A stretch of 64,000 bases of DNA. Source: Gelatoporia subvermispora B (taxonomy: Eukaryota; Basidiomycota; Agaricomycetes; Polyporales; Gelatoporiaceae). The notes beneath the pieces were generated by a model that was given only the letters and a program-made list of their open reading frames with translations, was not told where the DNA came from and ran no database searches. This document shows, one piece after another, positions 47,893 to 61,188 of the stretch. Positions within the stretch are counted from its first letter, which is position 1; the number at the start of each line of letters is the position of its first letter. Location of the stretch: assembly GCA_000320605.2 (NCBI GenBank), contig KB445792.1, positions 1,059,581 through 1,123,580 of the forward strand, read 5' to 3'. The translations under genes and the position numbers were made by a program.

Positions 47893-49175
47893 CTATCGCC
47901 GAATACGTTTTTTGGGATTCGCTTCCGACTCTGCCCCGGTGGACGCACTTGGCCGTGAAGGAGGTCCCGTGAGAAGACTTCGCTTCTTGGCCGTCCTCGA
48001 GTAATGAGCGAGGACCCATTCGCGCTCCGCTTCCGTTTGCTCAATGGTTCCTTGCCGGATCTCGTATGCTGTGAAGTGAAAGATATGAGAAGGCACAGCC
48101 GACTCCGCGCCCAGAGTCTACGTACGTTTCATCTCAAACCGAGGCCCGACCTCCGCCAACTGTACCTGTTTTGGTGGTATCTTCATGAAGACATGGTGCC
48201 TGGAAGAGGCGACGGTCAGGCTCAATATAATACCGCACAACGCAACAGACCTAAAGGAAATGAAGTCGTCTTCATTTGAAAATGTCATGACTCGCTTGCT
48301 GTCTTCTTTTGGCACAGGGAAAAGGTGTTTGAGAACATCCCGTATCCGTTCGCCCAGCTTAGAGCTGAAGTTCTCGAAGATGAGATGAGGGTATTGTTCT
48401 GAGACAGTTGAAGATTTGTACGATTCGATGTCGTGGCGCAAATTGACGTTATGAAGGGTGAAGAAAACTGTTGGTCCGTGGGGAAAGTGAGAGACGATCA
48501 TGGCATCTGCAACGTTCCTAGTTAGTGCGCCTGATATGAGCCAAATCCGAAGACTCTGACACACCTGGTACGCCACGATGCTCATGAAGGATAACCAAGT
48601 CTGTGACATCGTTCGCCCTGCACGCATCTGCCAACTCCTTCACGACATAATTTCCACGGTTGATTCTATGTGAGTTGGGGAAGACGAGGCGCATTTCCTG
48701 TAGGTATGTTGAGGCTCATGAACATGGCAACATCGGAAGAGCTCGGATACCTTGGCAAACTGCAGGAGCTTTGAACTAGGGTCACGCGATGTTGTAACGA
48801 CAATCTTCGGGTCGAGAATACCCGCTCGAGAATACTCGTTATCCACATGCGTCGTTGGATCTGTGAAATCGCATGTCTTGGATCATGGAGCAACCCGGCA
48901 TTGACGCATGTACATACCTGCCTGTGCCTCGTCAAACGCTAAATCCTTCCCGAGATTTTTGGCGTCCTTCTTCAGCTCTGTCGGCAGGGCCTTGCCAGTG
49001 GCTAGAGCATCTTTCAGTTGCTGCTTCCGTTCATAGGTCTGACGCTCTTGTGTCTCGAGAGATTTCGCGTAGATATACTGGCGACGCTCCCGTACTTGCC
49101 GTCGAATCTAATCGTAAGTATAAGACGCGGATTGAACATAGACCGCACAAGATTCGAGGAATACAACCATACCAT
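47893..49175 (-). CDS. IMP4: U3 snoRNP protein IMP4 (Brix domain)
   Basis: Part of the small-subunit processome in the nucleolus, contacting the U3 snoRNA. The first coding exon appears to be the ATG alone (49173-49175), followed at once by a GTATGG...TTAG intron. The next exon gives IRRQVRERRQYIYAKSLETQ, matching the family N-terminus. Then come KDALATGKALPTELKKDAKN, DPTTHVDNEYSRAGILDPKI, VVTTSRDPSSKLLQFAK, the Brix core DLVILHEHRGVPDAMIVSHF, PHGPTVFFTLHNVNLRHDIE, LGERIRDVLKHLFPVP and ISFRHHVFMKI, and the end of the sigma-70-like region PRFEMKPYEIRQGTIEQTEA. A basic tail ends NPKKRIRR. About six introns. Confidence 0.92.
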
Positions 49176-49853
49176 GACTGCAAGACACCAAGCGAGAGTT
49201 ACATTAGACGCTCGATATGATCGCGGGTGAGCAAATTTTGCATCTTATCAGATAATGAGTCTCAATGAAGACAAGATGATCACGAGATCAGACTACAGGA
49301 ACAAGCGCCCAAATGACCGTTAATCCCAAGCTATCCCAAGAGAGAGAACCTATTCGACGATTTCAGGCAAGTAGATTACCGTCTGGGGAGAGCAATCGAA
49401 TTGGTAGCTGCATGTTAGCACAAGTAATATCACTACCAGCTCCACTGAGCCTGCGAACCAGCAAGTGGTGCTCCTGCACACCGATCCAAGTTTATCTAAG
49501 TCAACTGATGTTGTGGTCTGAGTTACTTAGCTGCCTCTTGGTAGTACCGACCACCTGGCTGCCGTATATATTATCAGTTCGCTCGATTACACCAGCATAG
49601 ACAATGACCTTGGTACCTTTGCGAACGCTGTGGCGTGAGACTGGCGAAAGATATCACGATACCGACATGCGAATGCAGCGCATGGTTGCAGCGAATGACG
49701 ATGCCTTGTGCGTTCTACGATTCTTGGCCAAACATACGTTAGTCCAATTCTAAGGTGGCCCAGTTACCGTCCTCCTTTCTGCCGGTGTCTTTGGAGCTCA
49801 AACATATGAGGCCCAGTGCACCATCGATAAATAGCATAGGTATGGAAGCTGCT
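49176..49853. other. Intergenic region upstream of IMP4
   Basis: About 680 bases between the ALG8 stop and the IMP4 start. Only short ORFs without family character. Confidence 0.4.
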
Positions 49854-52167
<2,314 letters not shown>

Positions 52168-52437
52168 GGCTAAAGCAGGGAAGACCTCAGGCTGATATTG
52201 AAGCAGGGATCAACAGCAGTTTCCTGGGATGCTTCAAGATGGACCAGAAAACATAAGAACGGTTTCGCGATGCCAGCACTAGTGAATGCACATGCCCGGT
52301 GGTCGGACGCGCCGCGTTCATAGCATCTGCCACGTGGATGACGCGTTCAGGAGCGTGTCTCGGACGCGCCGCGGGTGGCTGAGGTCTGCCTCCGTCGTCT
52401 CATGCGCCCACCTCTCCTTCGCCAACTATGAGCGAGC
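52168..52437. promoter_or_regulatory. Shared promoter region ALG8/VMA21
   Basis: 270 bases between opposite start codons. No clear TATA; it contains two inexact copies of a short ggacgcgccgcg block (about 52306 and 52363). Confidence 0.4.
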
Positions 52438-52812
52438 AAGTCGTCGCATCCAAACTCACAGCACAAGCTGCTGCACAAGGGTATCTACATCATACATATA
52501 GCGGAAATTGAGACCGACGTGGCGATTTACTTAGCAATGCCCTCATCAAGCTCCTGGTCTTCAGTCTGGCCCTGGCCATCGTGCCAATATCCTCTTACTT
52601 CCTCTCGAGGGACTACGTCTGGGGTGGTATGTCCTACAATGGCCCTCAATAGCTGTCTTTGATGAGTTTGTCAAGGAAACACGACCTGGGCTGCATTCAC
52701 AGCAGCCGGCTCGGCGCAGCTGATTCTGGTGGCGTTCATCGTTGTTTCGGTCCTCGAAGACCAACGTGAGAGATCTGAGGTGGAGGCTACAAAGGCAAAG
52801 AAGTCACATTAA
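52438..52812 (+). CDS. VMA21: V-ATPase assembly factor VMA21 (ER)
   Basis: A small ER protein needed to assemble the V0 sector of the vacuolar ATPase. Exon 1 gives MSEQVVASKLTAQAAAQG; after an intron comes the first helix NALIKLLVFSLALAIVPISS with YFLSRDYVWG. After another intron the second part gives NTTWAAFTAAGSAQLILVAF and IVVSVLEDQ. The last residues KKSH form a KKxx ER-retrieval signal, as in the yeast protein. Length is about 85-95 residues, normal for the family. Convergent with the RNR small-subunit gene. Confidence 0.9.
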
Positions 52813-53118
52813 GCTGGTCCTCTTCTCCGTTCGCCTTTGTCTTACGTATGACCCCAAACTATCTACATAAGATACCATTGACATCGCTGTTGGTGTCAAT
52901 CCTCAGGAACGCAGATCCCTAGTAACGCCGCACTCGGGGATGGGATATTATGTTTATTGATGACAGGGTAAAGAGTACAGAGAGAATACAGATATCGTGG
53001 CCGGCATGAAGTGCACTAATGATAACAGATCTAGATGGTAGCTATGCAGGACGAGTAATGAAGACATGGACAATAAGATAGTAATGCATGATGAGAACGT
53101 GAAGACCGGGACCAAGGT
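52813..53118. other. Convergent intergenic region
   Basis: About 306 bases between the VMA21 stop and the RNR stop. No gene. Confidence 0.4.
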
Positions 53119-54580
53119 TTAGAAATCCTCATCCAGAGTGCTGGAAACTCCATCAGTATGAAAATTATCCTGAGGCAGGGAGCTACTCACAATCCCCGGC
53201 TTGGCTCCACGTTGGCACCAGCACCCGACGCGTTGATACCAGCCTTCGAGTAGTCGGAGACACGCTTCTCGAAGAAGTTCGTCTTGCCCTGGAGCGAGAT
53301 GAGGTCCATGAAGTCGAAGGGGTTCGTTGCGTTGTACACTTTCGGGTCGCCGAGAGCGACGAGCAGGCGGTCAGCGACAAACTCGATGTACTGGCACATG
53401 AGCTTGGAGTTCATGCCGATGAGCGCACAAGGGAGAGCGTCTGTGATGCACGTTAGTAGTGTTCAACCATCAAGATGAATCAAACATACCGGTCAAGAAC
53501 TCTTGCTCGATTTCAACGGCCTCCATGATGATTCTCCTGACGACCTCGGGGTGTGGCCGGCGCTTGAGGTGACTGAAGAGCAGGCAGGCGAAGTCGGTGT
53601 GCATACCCTCGTCACGGCTGATGAGCTCGTTCGAGAACGTGAGACCAGGCATCAGTCCACGCTTCTTCAGCCAGAAGATGGATGCGAAAGAACCCGAGAA
53701 GAAAATACCCTCGACAGCGGCGAAGGCAATGAGACGCTCAGCGAATGAAGAACGCTTGTCCGAGATCCAGCGAAGGGCCCAGTCTGCCTTCCTCTTGATG
53801 CACGGGATGGTATCGATGGCATCGAAGAGATGCTCACGCTGCTTGGGGTCTTTGATGTACGTGTCGATGAGAAGGGAGTAGGTCTCAGAGTGGATGTTCT
53901 CCATCATAATCTGGAAGCCGTAGAAGCAGCGAGCTTCGGCAACCTGCACCTCATTGGAGAACCGCTCGACCAAGTTTTCGTTCACAATGCCGTCGGATGC
54001 AGCGAAGAAGGCGAGGACATGCGAGACGAAGTGGCGCTCGTCGTTGGTCAGCCGGTTGTTCCAGTCGTGTAGATCCTTGGACAGGTCCATCTCCTCAGCC
54101 GTCCAGAAGGATGCCTCAGCCTTCTTGTACATCTGCCAGATCTGCAAGCAACTATTGAGCAAGCAGCGCAGTGGTGAGGAACCAGGAACTAACTTCATGG
54201 TATTGGATAGGGAAGAGAACGAAGCGACGTTTGGACTCAGTCAAGAGGGGCTCCTGATCTATAAAGAAAGTTGAGGACCAGAACACGATGACGTATAACT
54301 GTGTCGCTTACTCTCAGGAAGGTCCACGTCCCCGATCCACCGTTGGCGCCATGCCTCAACACCATCCTCAGACTCTGGTGATGTCGAGCGACGCTTGTCG
54401 TCAATGATAGGCTTCTTGGTAGGTGTAGCCAGAGACATCATGTCAAAGGCCGCAGCAGCCTAGTTTATATAAATCAGATGTCGCTAATGAGACGCGACGC
54501 GACGCGACACGTACCTTCTTGCTCGGTGTAGGAGCAGGCGAGGGGAGGCGGGGAGGGGTGACAAGGCCAGACGGAGACAT
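53119..54580 (-). CDS. RNR2: Ribonucleotide reductase small subunit (R2), copy A
   Basis: Houses the di-iron centre and tyrosyl radical that drive NDP reduction to dNDP. The start [20 protein letters not shown] is followed by introns and [13 protein letters not shown], then [48 protein letters not shown]. Iron ligands are all visible: Asp in EEMDLSKD, Glu and His in MENIHSETY (whose Tyr is the radical residue), Glu in EGIFFSGSF, and Glu and His in RDEGMHTDF. The C-terminus after the last intron is STLDEDF, the tail that docks on the large subunit. The upstream region has a TATA box and three MluI boxes, fitting S-phase expression. A second R2 gene lies head to head at 55266. Confidence 0.96.
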
Positions 54581-54666
54581 GATGGAATAATATGGCAGAG
54601 TATCGGCGGGATTTTGGACGGCTGGTAGGGGGCTGGGTTGAAGAGGAAGAACGAGGGATGTGCGGC

Positions 54667-54674
54667 ATTTTATA
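54667..54674 (-). promoter_or_regulatory. TATA box of RNR small-subunit copy A
   Basis: TATAAAAT is read on the minus strand, 87 bases upstream of the start at 54580 and just downstream of the MluI boxes. Confidence 0.6.
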
Positions 54675-54714
54675 ATGTTTAACGGATTTGCGCGTTGTTT
54701 GGCAGATTCAACGA

Positions 54715-54757
54715 ACGCGTCGCGGGTGTTGTGATTTATGTACGCGTCGCGACGCGT
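54715..54757. promoter_or_regulatory. Cluster of three MluI boxes in the RNR divergent promoter
   Basis: ACGCGT at 54715-54720, 54742-54747 and 54752-54757, with a related GCGCGT close by. The cluster sits 41 bases upstream of the TATA box of copy A. It is the classical binding motif of MBF, the G1/S factor that drives fungal RNR genes. Confidence 0.65.
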
Positions 54758-55265
54758 CACGTTCGTAATTAGCGCGTCGGGTCCCGCTCGCACCCTTTCG
54801 CGCCGTCCTCTCCTTGACTCATCAAGACCCTGTCTCGATTTCACGAATGATCCTCCGCTCCAAGCACTCTTTACCCAGCTCCTCTCTTGATCAGTAGGGC
54901 AGATAACCTCTCGGCCGATGAGACTGCTTCAAGCACGCGCAAGCACGCGGATGGCTTGACTCAACTCCCTCGCGCAATACATTGAACCAGACGCGCTTTA
55001 CGTCTTTCATATCATATTCCAGGGGAGTTCGCGTCGCTCAAAGACACCGTGTGCCCAAATTTAGCTTCGTCGGACACGCCGAGGCCTGAGCTGAACATGT
55101 TTTGCCCAAAAGGGCGAACATGACGCGAAACGCGCCGCACTGTGGCGCACGTGACCGCGACCGTAAGTTTTGTCATGGACATGTTTTCTTCCGGATCCAG
55201 CTTTGCTTTGGCAGAGCCCCTTATCCGCTCCTTCCCAACCCGTCAAAATTCAAGCAGCGGCGGGA

Positions 55266-56651
55266 ATGATGACAGCGTCAACGTCGCCACAAGATAGCAA
55301 AGCGCTCAAGCACAGGTTGTCGAAGCACGCGCAGACAAGTGCCGACCAATCGATGCTGTCCAAACCGACCCAGAAACATGATAATGTTGAGGATTTGCAG
55401 CAACGCTTTGTGGGCGAGATTGACCTGCCAGAGCGTGCGTCCGCTCCTAATGCATCATAAATCTATCAATTGAGCATAGGCCGTAGATATGGAACCTCTC
55501 TTGATGGACTCAAAGCGCCGCTTTGTTCTGTTTCCTATACAGTACCATGAGGTGCGTCTGCGGTGATTGTCCAATTGTATGTGTCATTGACTGCGATCTT
55601 GATAGATCTGGCGGTTCTACAAGAAGGCGGAAGCATCGTTCTGGACAGCCGAGGAGATTGACTTAAGCCACGATCACTGGGACTGGGAACACAAGCTCAA
55701 TGACAACGAACGATGGTTCATCTCTCATGTCCTTGCCTTCTTTGCCGCCTCCGACGGGATCGTAAACGAAAACCTAGTGGAGCGTTTCTCGAATGAGGTC
55801 CAAGCAGCAGAGGCCCGGTGCTTCTACGGCTTCCAGATCATGATGGAGAATATACACTCCGAAACCTACTCCCTTCTCATAGACACCTACATCAAAGAGC
55901 AGCACGAGCGCGAGCATCTGTTCGATGCGATAGAGACCGTGCCGTGCATCAAGAAGAAGGCCGATTGGGCGTTGCGCTGGATCTCGGACAAGCAGTCGAC
56001 GTTCGCTGAACGCCTTGTTGCGTTCGCTGCGGTCGAGGGCATTTTCTTCTCCGGCTCGTTTGCGTCGATATTCTGGCTCAAGAAGCGCGGCTTGATGCCG
56101 GGGCTGACGTTCTCGAACGAGCTCATCAGCCGGGATGAGGGCATGCACACAGACTTTGCGTGTCTGTTGTTTCAGCATCTGCGCAGGCGACCGCACCCAT
56201 CTGTCGTCCTCAAAATCATCGCTGAGGCAGTCGCGATCGAGCAGGAGTTCCTCACCGGTATATCTATCATCACAGTCATATTCCGTATGGCGCTGACCTC
56301 TATGAAGATGCCCTGCCCGTCGCACTTATCGGCATGAACGCTCCCTTGATGTGCCAGTACATCGAGTTCGTTGCGGACCGCCTCCTAGTCTCACTTGGCA
56401 ATGAAAAACATTATAACTCGCCGAATCCATTCGACTTCATGGACCTGATCTCCCTACAGGGCAAAACCAACTTCTTTGAGAAGCGAGTCTCCGACTACTC
56501 GAAAGCGAACTTCCAGCGAGCAATGTCAGACAATGATGTATCAACGGAGGCTACAACAAGTCGAGCGTTGTACGTAACATCAGATTGTGTAGATTGCAAC
56601 ATGCGCTGATTGCCCTCTGTTATTTGCAGTACACTGGACGAAGACTTCTGA
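55266..56651 (+). CDS. Ribonucleotide reductase small subunit (R2), copy B
   Basis: Paralogue of the R2 gene at 53119-54580, on the opposite strand. The first ATG in frame is at 55266: [20 protein letters not shown], an N-terminal arm unlike copy A. The family core then follows: [87 protein letters not shown] and RDEGMHTDF. All iron ligands and the radical Tyr are present, so it is an active-type R2, not a Rnr4-like degenerate subunit. Introns fall at the same places as in copy A (after DLPE, after QYHE and after EQEFLT). The last intron (GTACGT...TGCAG) restores FTLDEDF at the C-terminus. Convergent with DRG1. Confidence 0.94.
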
Positions 56652-56935
56652 TACATTATCATTATATCATCTGCTTGCTCTATCTGTATCGTCACTACCA
56701 TACTCCACTCACTCGCACGTGGACACTGTATCCATAGTCATCAATACCGGTCATATCTTGTGTAATTTATTGGTCTATAGTACTGCTCATGGAATGGATA
56801 TTGCCCACTCGTATCCGCATTCAGCAGCTGTGCGTTTGTGAGACGAGATGGATAGTAAAGCAAGGGGGTAAGTCCGGATATATGGCTACAGGGATCTACG
56901 AGAGGACAGCTATAAAAACAGTACATTATTTCTTA

Positions 56936-58613
56936 GCAATGTGTACAACTGTTGGTAGGTGATGAGTAGCTGCTCCGAAAACTGACACGAAGTATGAACG
57001 TACCATCCTCATCCTCTAGCACATGCTCCAGACCGACTTTCTGACCTCGTGCATGCTTGGCACTCGCTCCCCACACAATCGCACTTGGAGAAAAGTTTCA
57101 GCTGATGCGAACGGTCATAAGACCCAGGAATACTCACTATTTCATCTGCTTTGCAATCTCCTTATGGATAGAACTACAAAAATCCTCAACGGTGCACTTG
57201 CCGCGCTTCAGCACGACGGGCGAATTGTAATCTGGTGCCAGTCCGCGCGGCTTCGTATATACCCGTACAAGGTCCAGTGTCTCCCACATCTTATCCAACA
57301 GCTCGTCGATGTTCATCCACTCTCGCGATGAAACGGGTACACTGTTGGGAATCTTGTAGAGCAGGTCAAGTTCCTCGATAGAAATAGCATCGATCTGTTC
57401 AGAATTAGTCATCAATAACGCGAACGTGAGGTCTGCCTTCTGACCTTGTTCAGCACGTAAAGTGCAGGAATGTACACCCTGCAATGGCTGTTAGTGCGAT
57501 TCTGGCACGCAACTAGATCACGCTTACCGGTTGCCTTCAATGACATCAACGAGGTCGTCAGCGGTGGCGTTTGGTTGTCGGATCGCGACATCTGCATTGC
57601 TGATCTTATACTCGCTCAGGATGGCCTTGATTTCGTCTTGGTCGATATTCGTGAGCGGAACAGTGTTGGTGATTGCGATACCACCCTTGTCCTTCTTGCG
57701 CACAATGATTGCTGGTGGCTTCTTGTTAAGCCGGATACCAAACGCCTCAAGTTCGGACTCAATGATCTTCTTGTCGCCGAGAGGTTTTAGGACATCAAGA
57801 ACGATGAAGATGAGGTTGCATGTGCGCGCGACTGCAGGTGGTCTTTAGCGCTTGCAGCCGAGGAACCGCGAGGAGAGCATACCAGCAATAACTACGAGGC
57901 CTCGGTCAGTAGCCCATATTGTGAAAAACCATTGCACTCACCTTGTCTACCTCTACCCCGACCGTCGTTGGCACCCTCAATGATACCAGCTGGCGAGAAG
58001 CGTTATGGGCGTCATGCGAAGAGTGAATTGTAGTACATACGCAAATCCAGGATCTGGATGGGTGCCCCGTGAACCTTTAGGGTACCAGGGACAGTCGTGA
58101 GGGTTGTGAAATCAATCTCGGAGGCCTCGGAGTGTGTACCCGTGAGTTTCGACATAAGCGTCGACTTGAAACGTACAACACCGATCAACGCCAGACACCC
58201 GTCTGTGAAGGTGTGTGACGCACCTTTCCTACGGATGGGAAGCCCACGAATCCGACAGATGCTATACCCGTGCGTGCAACGTCGAAGCCGAGACCCCCGC
58301 CTCCTCCGCCACCACCCTGGGGCCCGAGGAGTTCACGTCTGAGTTTTGCGAGCTTGGCCTTGAGCTGGCCCAAGTGGTAGCTCGTGGCCTTGTTCTTTTG
58401 GGCTGCAATGGGCTGTGAGAGGGCGTGGTAGGGCTATATGGTGTGCAAACATACTCTTGGCCTGAAAGAGCACATTAGACGCGGGGAACTGCGAGGGATC
58501 TGACTGATTACTCACCATCTCATCTTCGATTTCCTGTGCAGCGGCAGTACTTAGACAACAGATACACAAAATAAAGACTAAAAACTGACTTTGATCTTTT
58601 GTACGGTCGTCAT
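56936..58613 (-). CDS. RBG1: Developmentally regulated GTP-binding protein DRG1 (RBG1)
   Basis: A ribosome-associated GTPase that helps translation elongation. The start is [20 protein letters not shown], then [20 protein letters not shown] and a Gly-rich spacer ([20 protein letters not shown]). GTPase motifs: G1 [17 protein letters not shown]3 [21 protein letters not shown]4 in YVLNKIDAIS, G5 at SVPVSSREW. The C-terminal TGS domain shows [20 protein letters not shown] and [20 protein letters not shown], then [20 protein letters not shown] and EDEDVVHIAKK after a last intron. Seven or more introns. Divergent from the KCH-type gene. Confidence 0.95.
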
Positions 58614-58954
58614 TTTGGCGGAATTGAGGGATAGGTGCAGTGAGGATGTGAAAGACGATCACTGTGTCCCAAAAGGGGATGGGAAAAAGCAGAGGCAAAC
58701 AGAGTTGCCGCGGTAGCAACTGAGATGGGCGCCTATGCGTGTGCCAACTGCTGCCAAGTGCCAGTGCTTGTTTCTCTTGTGTCTCTCGTTCATCGCCTCT
58801 CCCGCTCCCTTCCAGTCCTTCTACCTCGACGCTCCTTAACCTCACCGCCTGCGACTGGCTGGTCCGGACGCTGCCCCTAAAGCCGTCCCAAGTCGTTCCC
58901 GTTCCCTAACCCCATCCAGGCCCGCGTCTCCTCGTCTGCGCTCACTTGGCAGCC
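58614..58954. promoter_or_regulatory. Divergent promoter region DRG1/KCH
   Basis: About 340 bases between opposite start codons, pyrimidine-rich on the right side. No clear motif. Confidence 0.35.
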
Positions 58955-61027
58955 ATGTGCGGAGGTCCTGCTTGGAAGCGAGAGGTCGTTCCCGATCACA
59001 AAGTACGCACTATAAACCTTTCTTGCGTTTGCGTCGCGCTAAGTTTGTGTTCAGTTCGATTTCGTCGACACACGAGAGTTCGCCGACCACGGTTGTGGCA
59101 TGCGCGCGAAGTAAGTTCCTGACATTTAACGCGGGGGCCTGTGCCTTTTGTGTCCAGAATTGACACCCTTGCAGATACCTATGGCTCTATATCGCAATCC
59201 TCATCTCATTTCTTGTCTACATCTCCGATATCTTCACGGCCGTGACGATGTTGTCAAGTACGGCCTGGTCAAATCAAATCTTCAATAGTTGTCCGCAGAA
59301 CCAGTCAAACGGCTGTGTCTACATTCCGTTTACCATCGGAAAGTGGCTATTCTTTGGCTGTATCATTTTCTCCTTTCTCTTGGTGAGTTGATCCGCTCTA
59401 ATGCCGTGTGACGCTTCTCATCGTCTCCCAGTTGGCATACGAAGCCCGCAAAGCGAAGAAGATTATTGCGAGTCGTGACATCTCTTACGCGTTCACGAAT
59501 GTCATGGCGAATAACTACTATTCACTGAGTGAGTCCTGTTCGGCTCAGAGCTGGAGGCCACAGTACTTATCATGCATGCAGGGTCGTATGACCATTTCTG
59601 CTTCTTTAATCATATCCGGAATTCAACGAAACGGAGCGATGACTTCGCTTTCTTCGTCTTCTTTACCTTCAAGAGTGCGTGCGACGTGCTGTAGCGTTTT
59701 TCTCCCTTCATAACAGCATGTATGACAGGTTGGAAACGACTTCTCTTGGCTGATGGCCCCCGTCAGGCGATCAACGCGCTCACTTTGTACGCGTTCTACC
59801 TGTCAAAGGAGGACAAAGGAGCGTGGTACGACGTATCGAAATACTTCGATGGCAATGACTACATCACCTCTGCCATCACGGTCTCTACCGCCTTCACGGT
59901 CCTCGTCTTCTGTCTTTCGTGTCTGATGCTTCTCATCGCCGGTGTCTGCTACATTCCTCTGTTGTGTTATATCAAGGGAAACTTGAAGGTAACAGTCTCG
60001 TACTGACTCCAGCACAGTTACTGATACTGTCCATTAGGAATACTGCTGTCACAAAGTTGACAAGGTAAGTATAAGCACCGAGTTGACACGTTGACTGCTC
60101 ACCATTTTCTCGTACCCACAGCGGATTGCCGAGATCATCAAACGGAGGAACAAGCAACGTTTGGCCAAGGCGGCAGCATTAGCCAAGAAGGAAGCAGCGG
60201 GCGATTTCTCTCACCTCAAGAATAAGAAGGGAGAACTCATTGCTAAACCTTTGCCTCAGCCCACTCTTCCTAACATCTGCCTCGATGACGACGATGACAC
60301 TGCTTCCATCCGGACGCGTGGACCGGCTCCGAGCGCATACACAGCACAGAACGACTATTACTACACCGACCGTAAGGGACCTGAGTACGGCGCCGACTAC
60401 TCCCCACAGGAATACCCGCCCATGCCAGGCTACAATCAATCTTACGGTTTTAACCCCTCTGTCGGCACTCTACCTGACGAACAGCCCCAGTACGATGACG
60501 ACTACGGCAGCGTTGCACACTTGCCGATGAGCGCGGCACCGTTCGCCAGAACCGAAGTTCCATCTCCAGCTCCGTCATACGCTAACTGGGACCCACAAGC
60601 AGTATACCAGGGCAACAATACTCACGGTGCAGAGTACGCTCACCCCCAGGCCGACTATGGGTACGCCCAACAGGACTACATGGCCCAGCAGGATTACATG
60701 TATGCACAGCAGGGCTATGCAGCGCCCACAGGCAGGCAGTCCCCGTCACCTATGGCGAATGGCAGAAATTCGCCCGCACCGATGGCCAATGGCCGAGTCT
60801 CGCCCTCCCCCATGGGCAGGCAGTCTCCAGTACACATGGCGGGAAGGCAGTCTCCATCCCCCATGGGCGGCCTGGTGTATGACGACGGGTACGGCAGCCA
60901 TCAGCCACAATACGGCCAGCCGCAGGCGCAGGGCCACCCCATGGACCAATATGGGTACTATCACGACGGACGCGTTTCCGGGCATGATGTGTACGAGTAT
61001 GCCCCCGGACAGGCTCATGCGATGTAG
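58955..61027 (+). CDS. KCH/PRM6-type low-affinity K+ import membrane protein
   Basis: Fungal plasma-membrane family, some members pheromone-induced, needed for K+ influx that activates Ca2+ entry. The start is MCGGPAWKREVVPDHKFDFV, then DTREFADHGC and YLWLYIAILISFLVYISDIF with TAVTMLSSTAWSNQIFNSCP. Next come IPFTIGKWLFFGCIIFSFLL, YEARKAKKIIASRDISYAFT, NVMANNYYSLRSYDHFCFF, WKRLLLADGPRQAINALTLY and a long hydrophobic span ending LLCYIKGNLKEYCCHKV. A Lys/Arg/Ala-rich helix (RIAEIIKRRNKQRLAKAAAL) leads to a disordered Tyr/Pro/Gln-rich tail. That tail holds five copies of a Gly-Arg-x-Ser-Pro unit. Six or more introns; the tail is one exon. Convergent with IMP2. Confidence 0.9.
60726..60875 (+). 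repeat. Coding repeat of Gly-Arg-x-Ser-Pro units in the KCH-type tail
   Basis: The protein reads GRQSPSPMANGRNSPAPM, then GRVSPSPM, GRQSPVHMA and GRQSPSPMGG. These are five units of 8-10 residues with variable spacing, each holding a possible proline-directed phosphorylation site. Confidence 0.85.
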
Positions 61028-61188
61028 TAGTCGTTCTTGCGGAGCATTGATCTATTTATTCGTCATTACAGTACAATTTGCAGTCTGCTTGTTCCCCCTT
61101 CCTCATGATTGCGACAGCAGTTTTTTAGTACTAGTGGAACTGGTTGTATACATAGGCCCTGGATCTCCTCATGTGCGCGCACCGCACG

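Larger units (their letters stand above)
54581..55265. promoter_or_regulatory. 685-base divergent region between the two RNR small-subunit genes
   Basis: Carries the promoters of both genes. Besides the MluI boxes near copy A, the side of copy B has a palindromic CGCGAAACGCG-type block (55123-55134), like an SCB/E2F site, about 135 bases before the copy B ATG. No other gene is seen. Confidence 0.5.

Noticed and set aside
55170..55265. Upstream extension of RNR copy B
   Set aside because: The frame is open but begins with TTG and has no R2 similarity; the first ATG in frame is at 55266.
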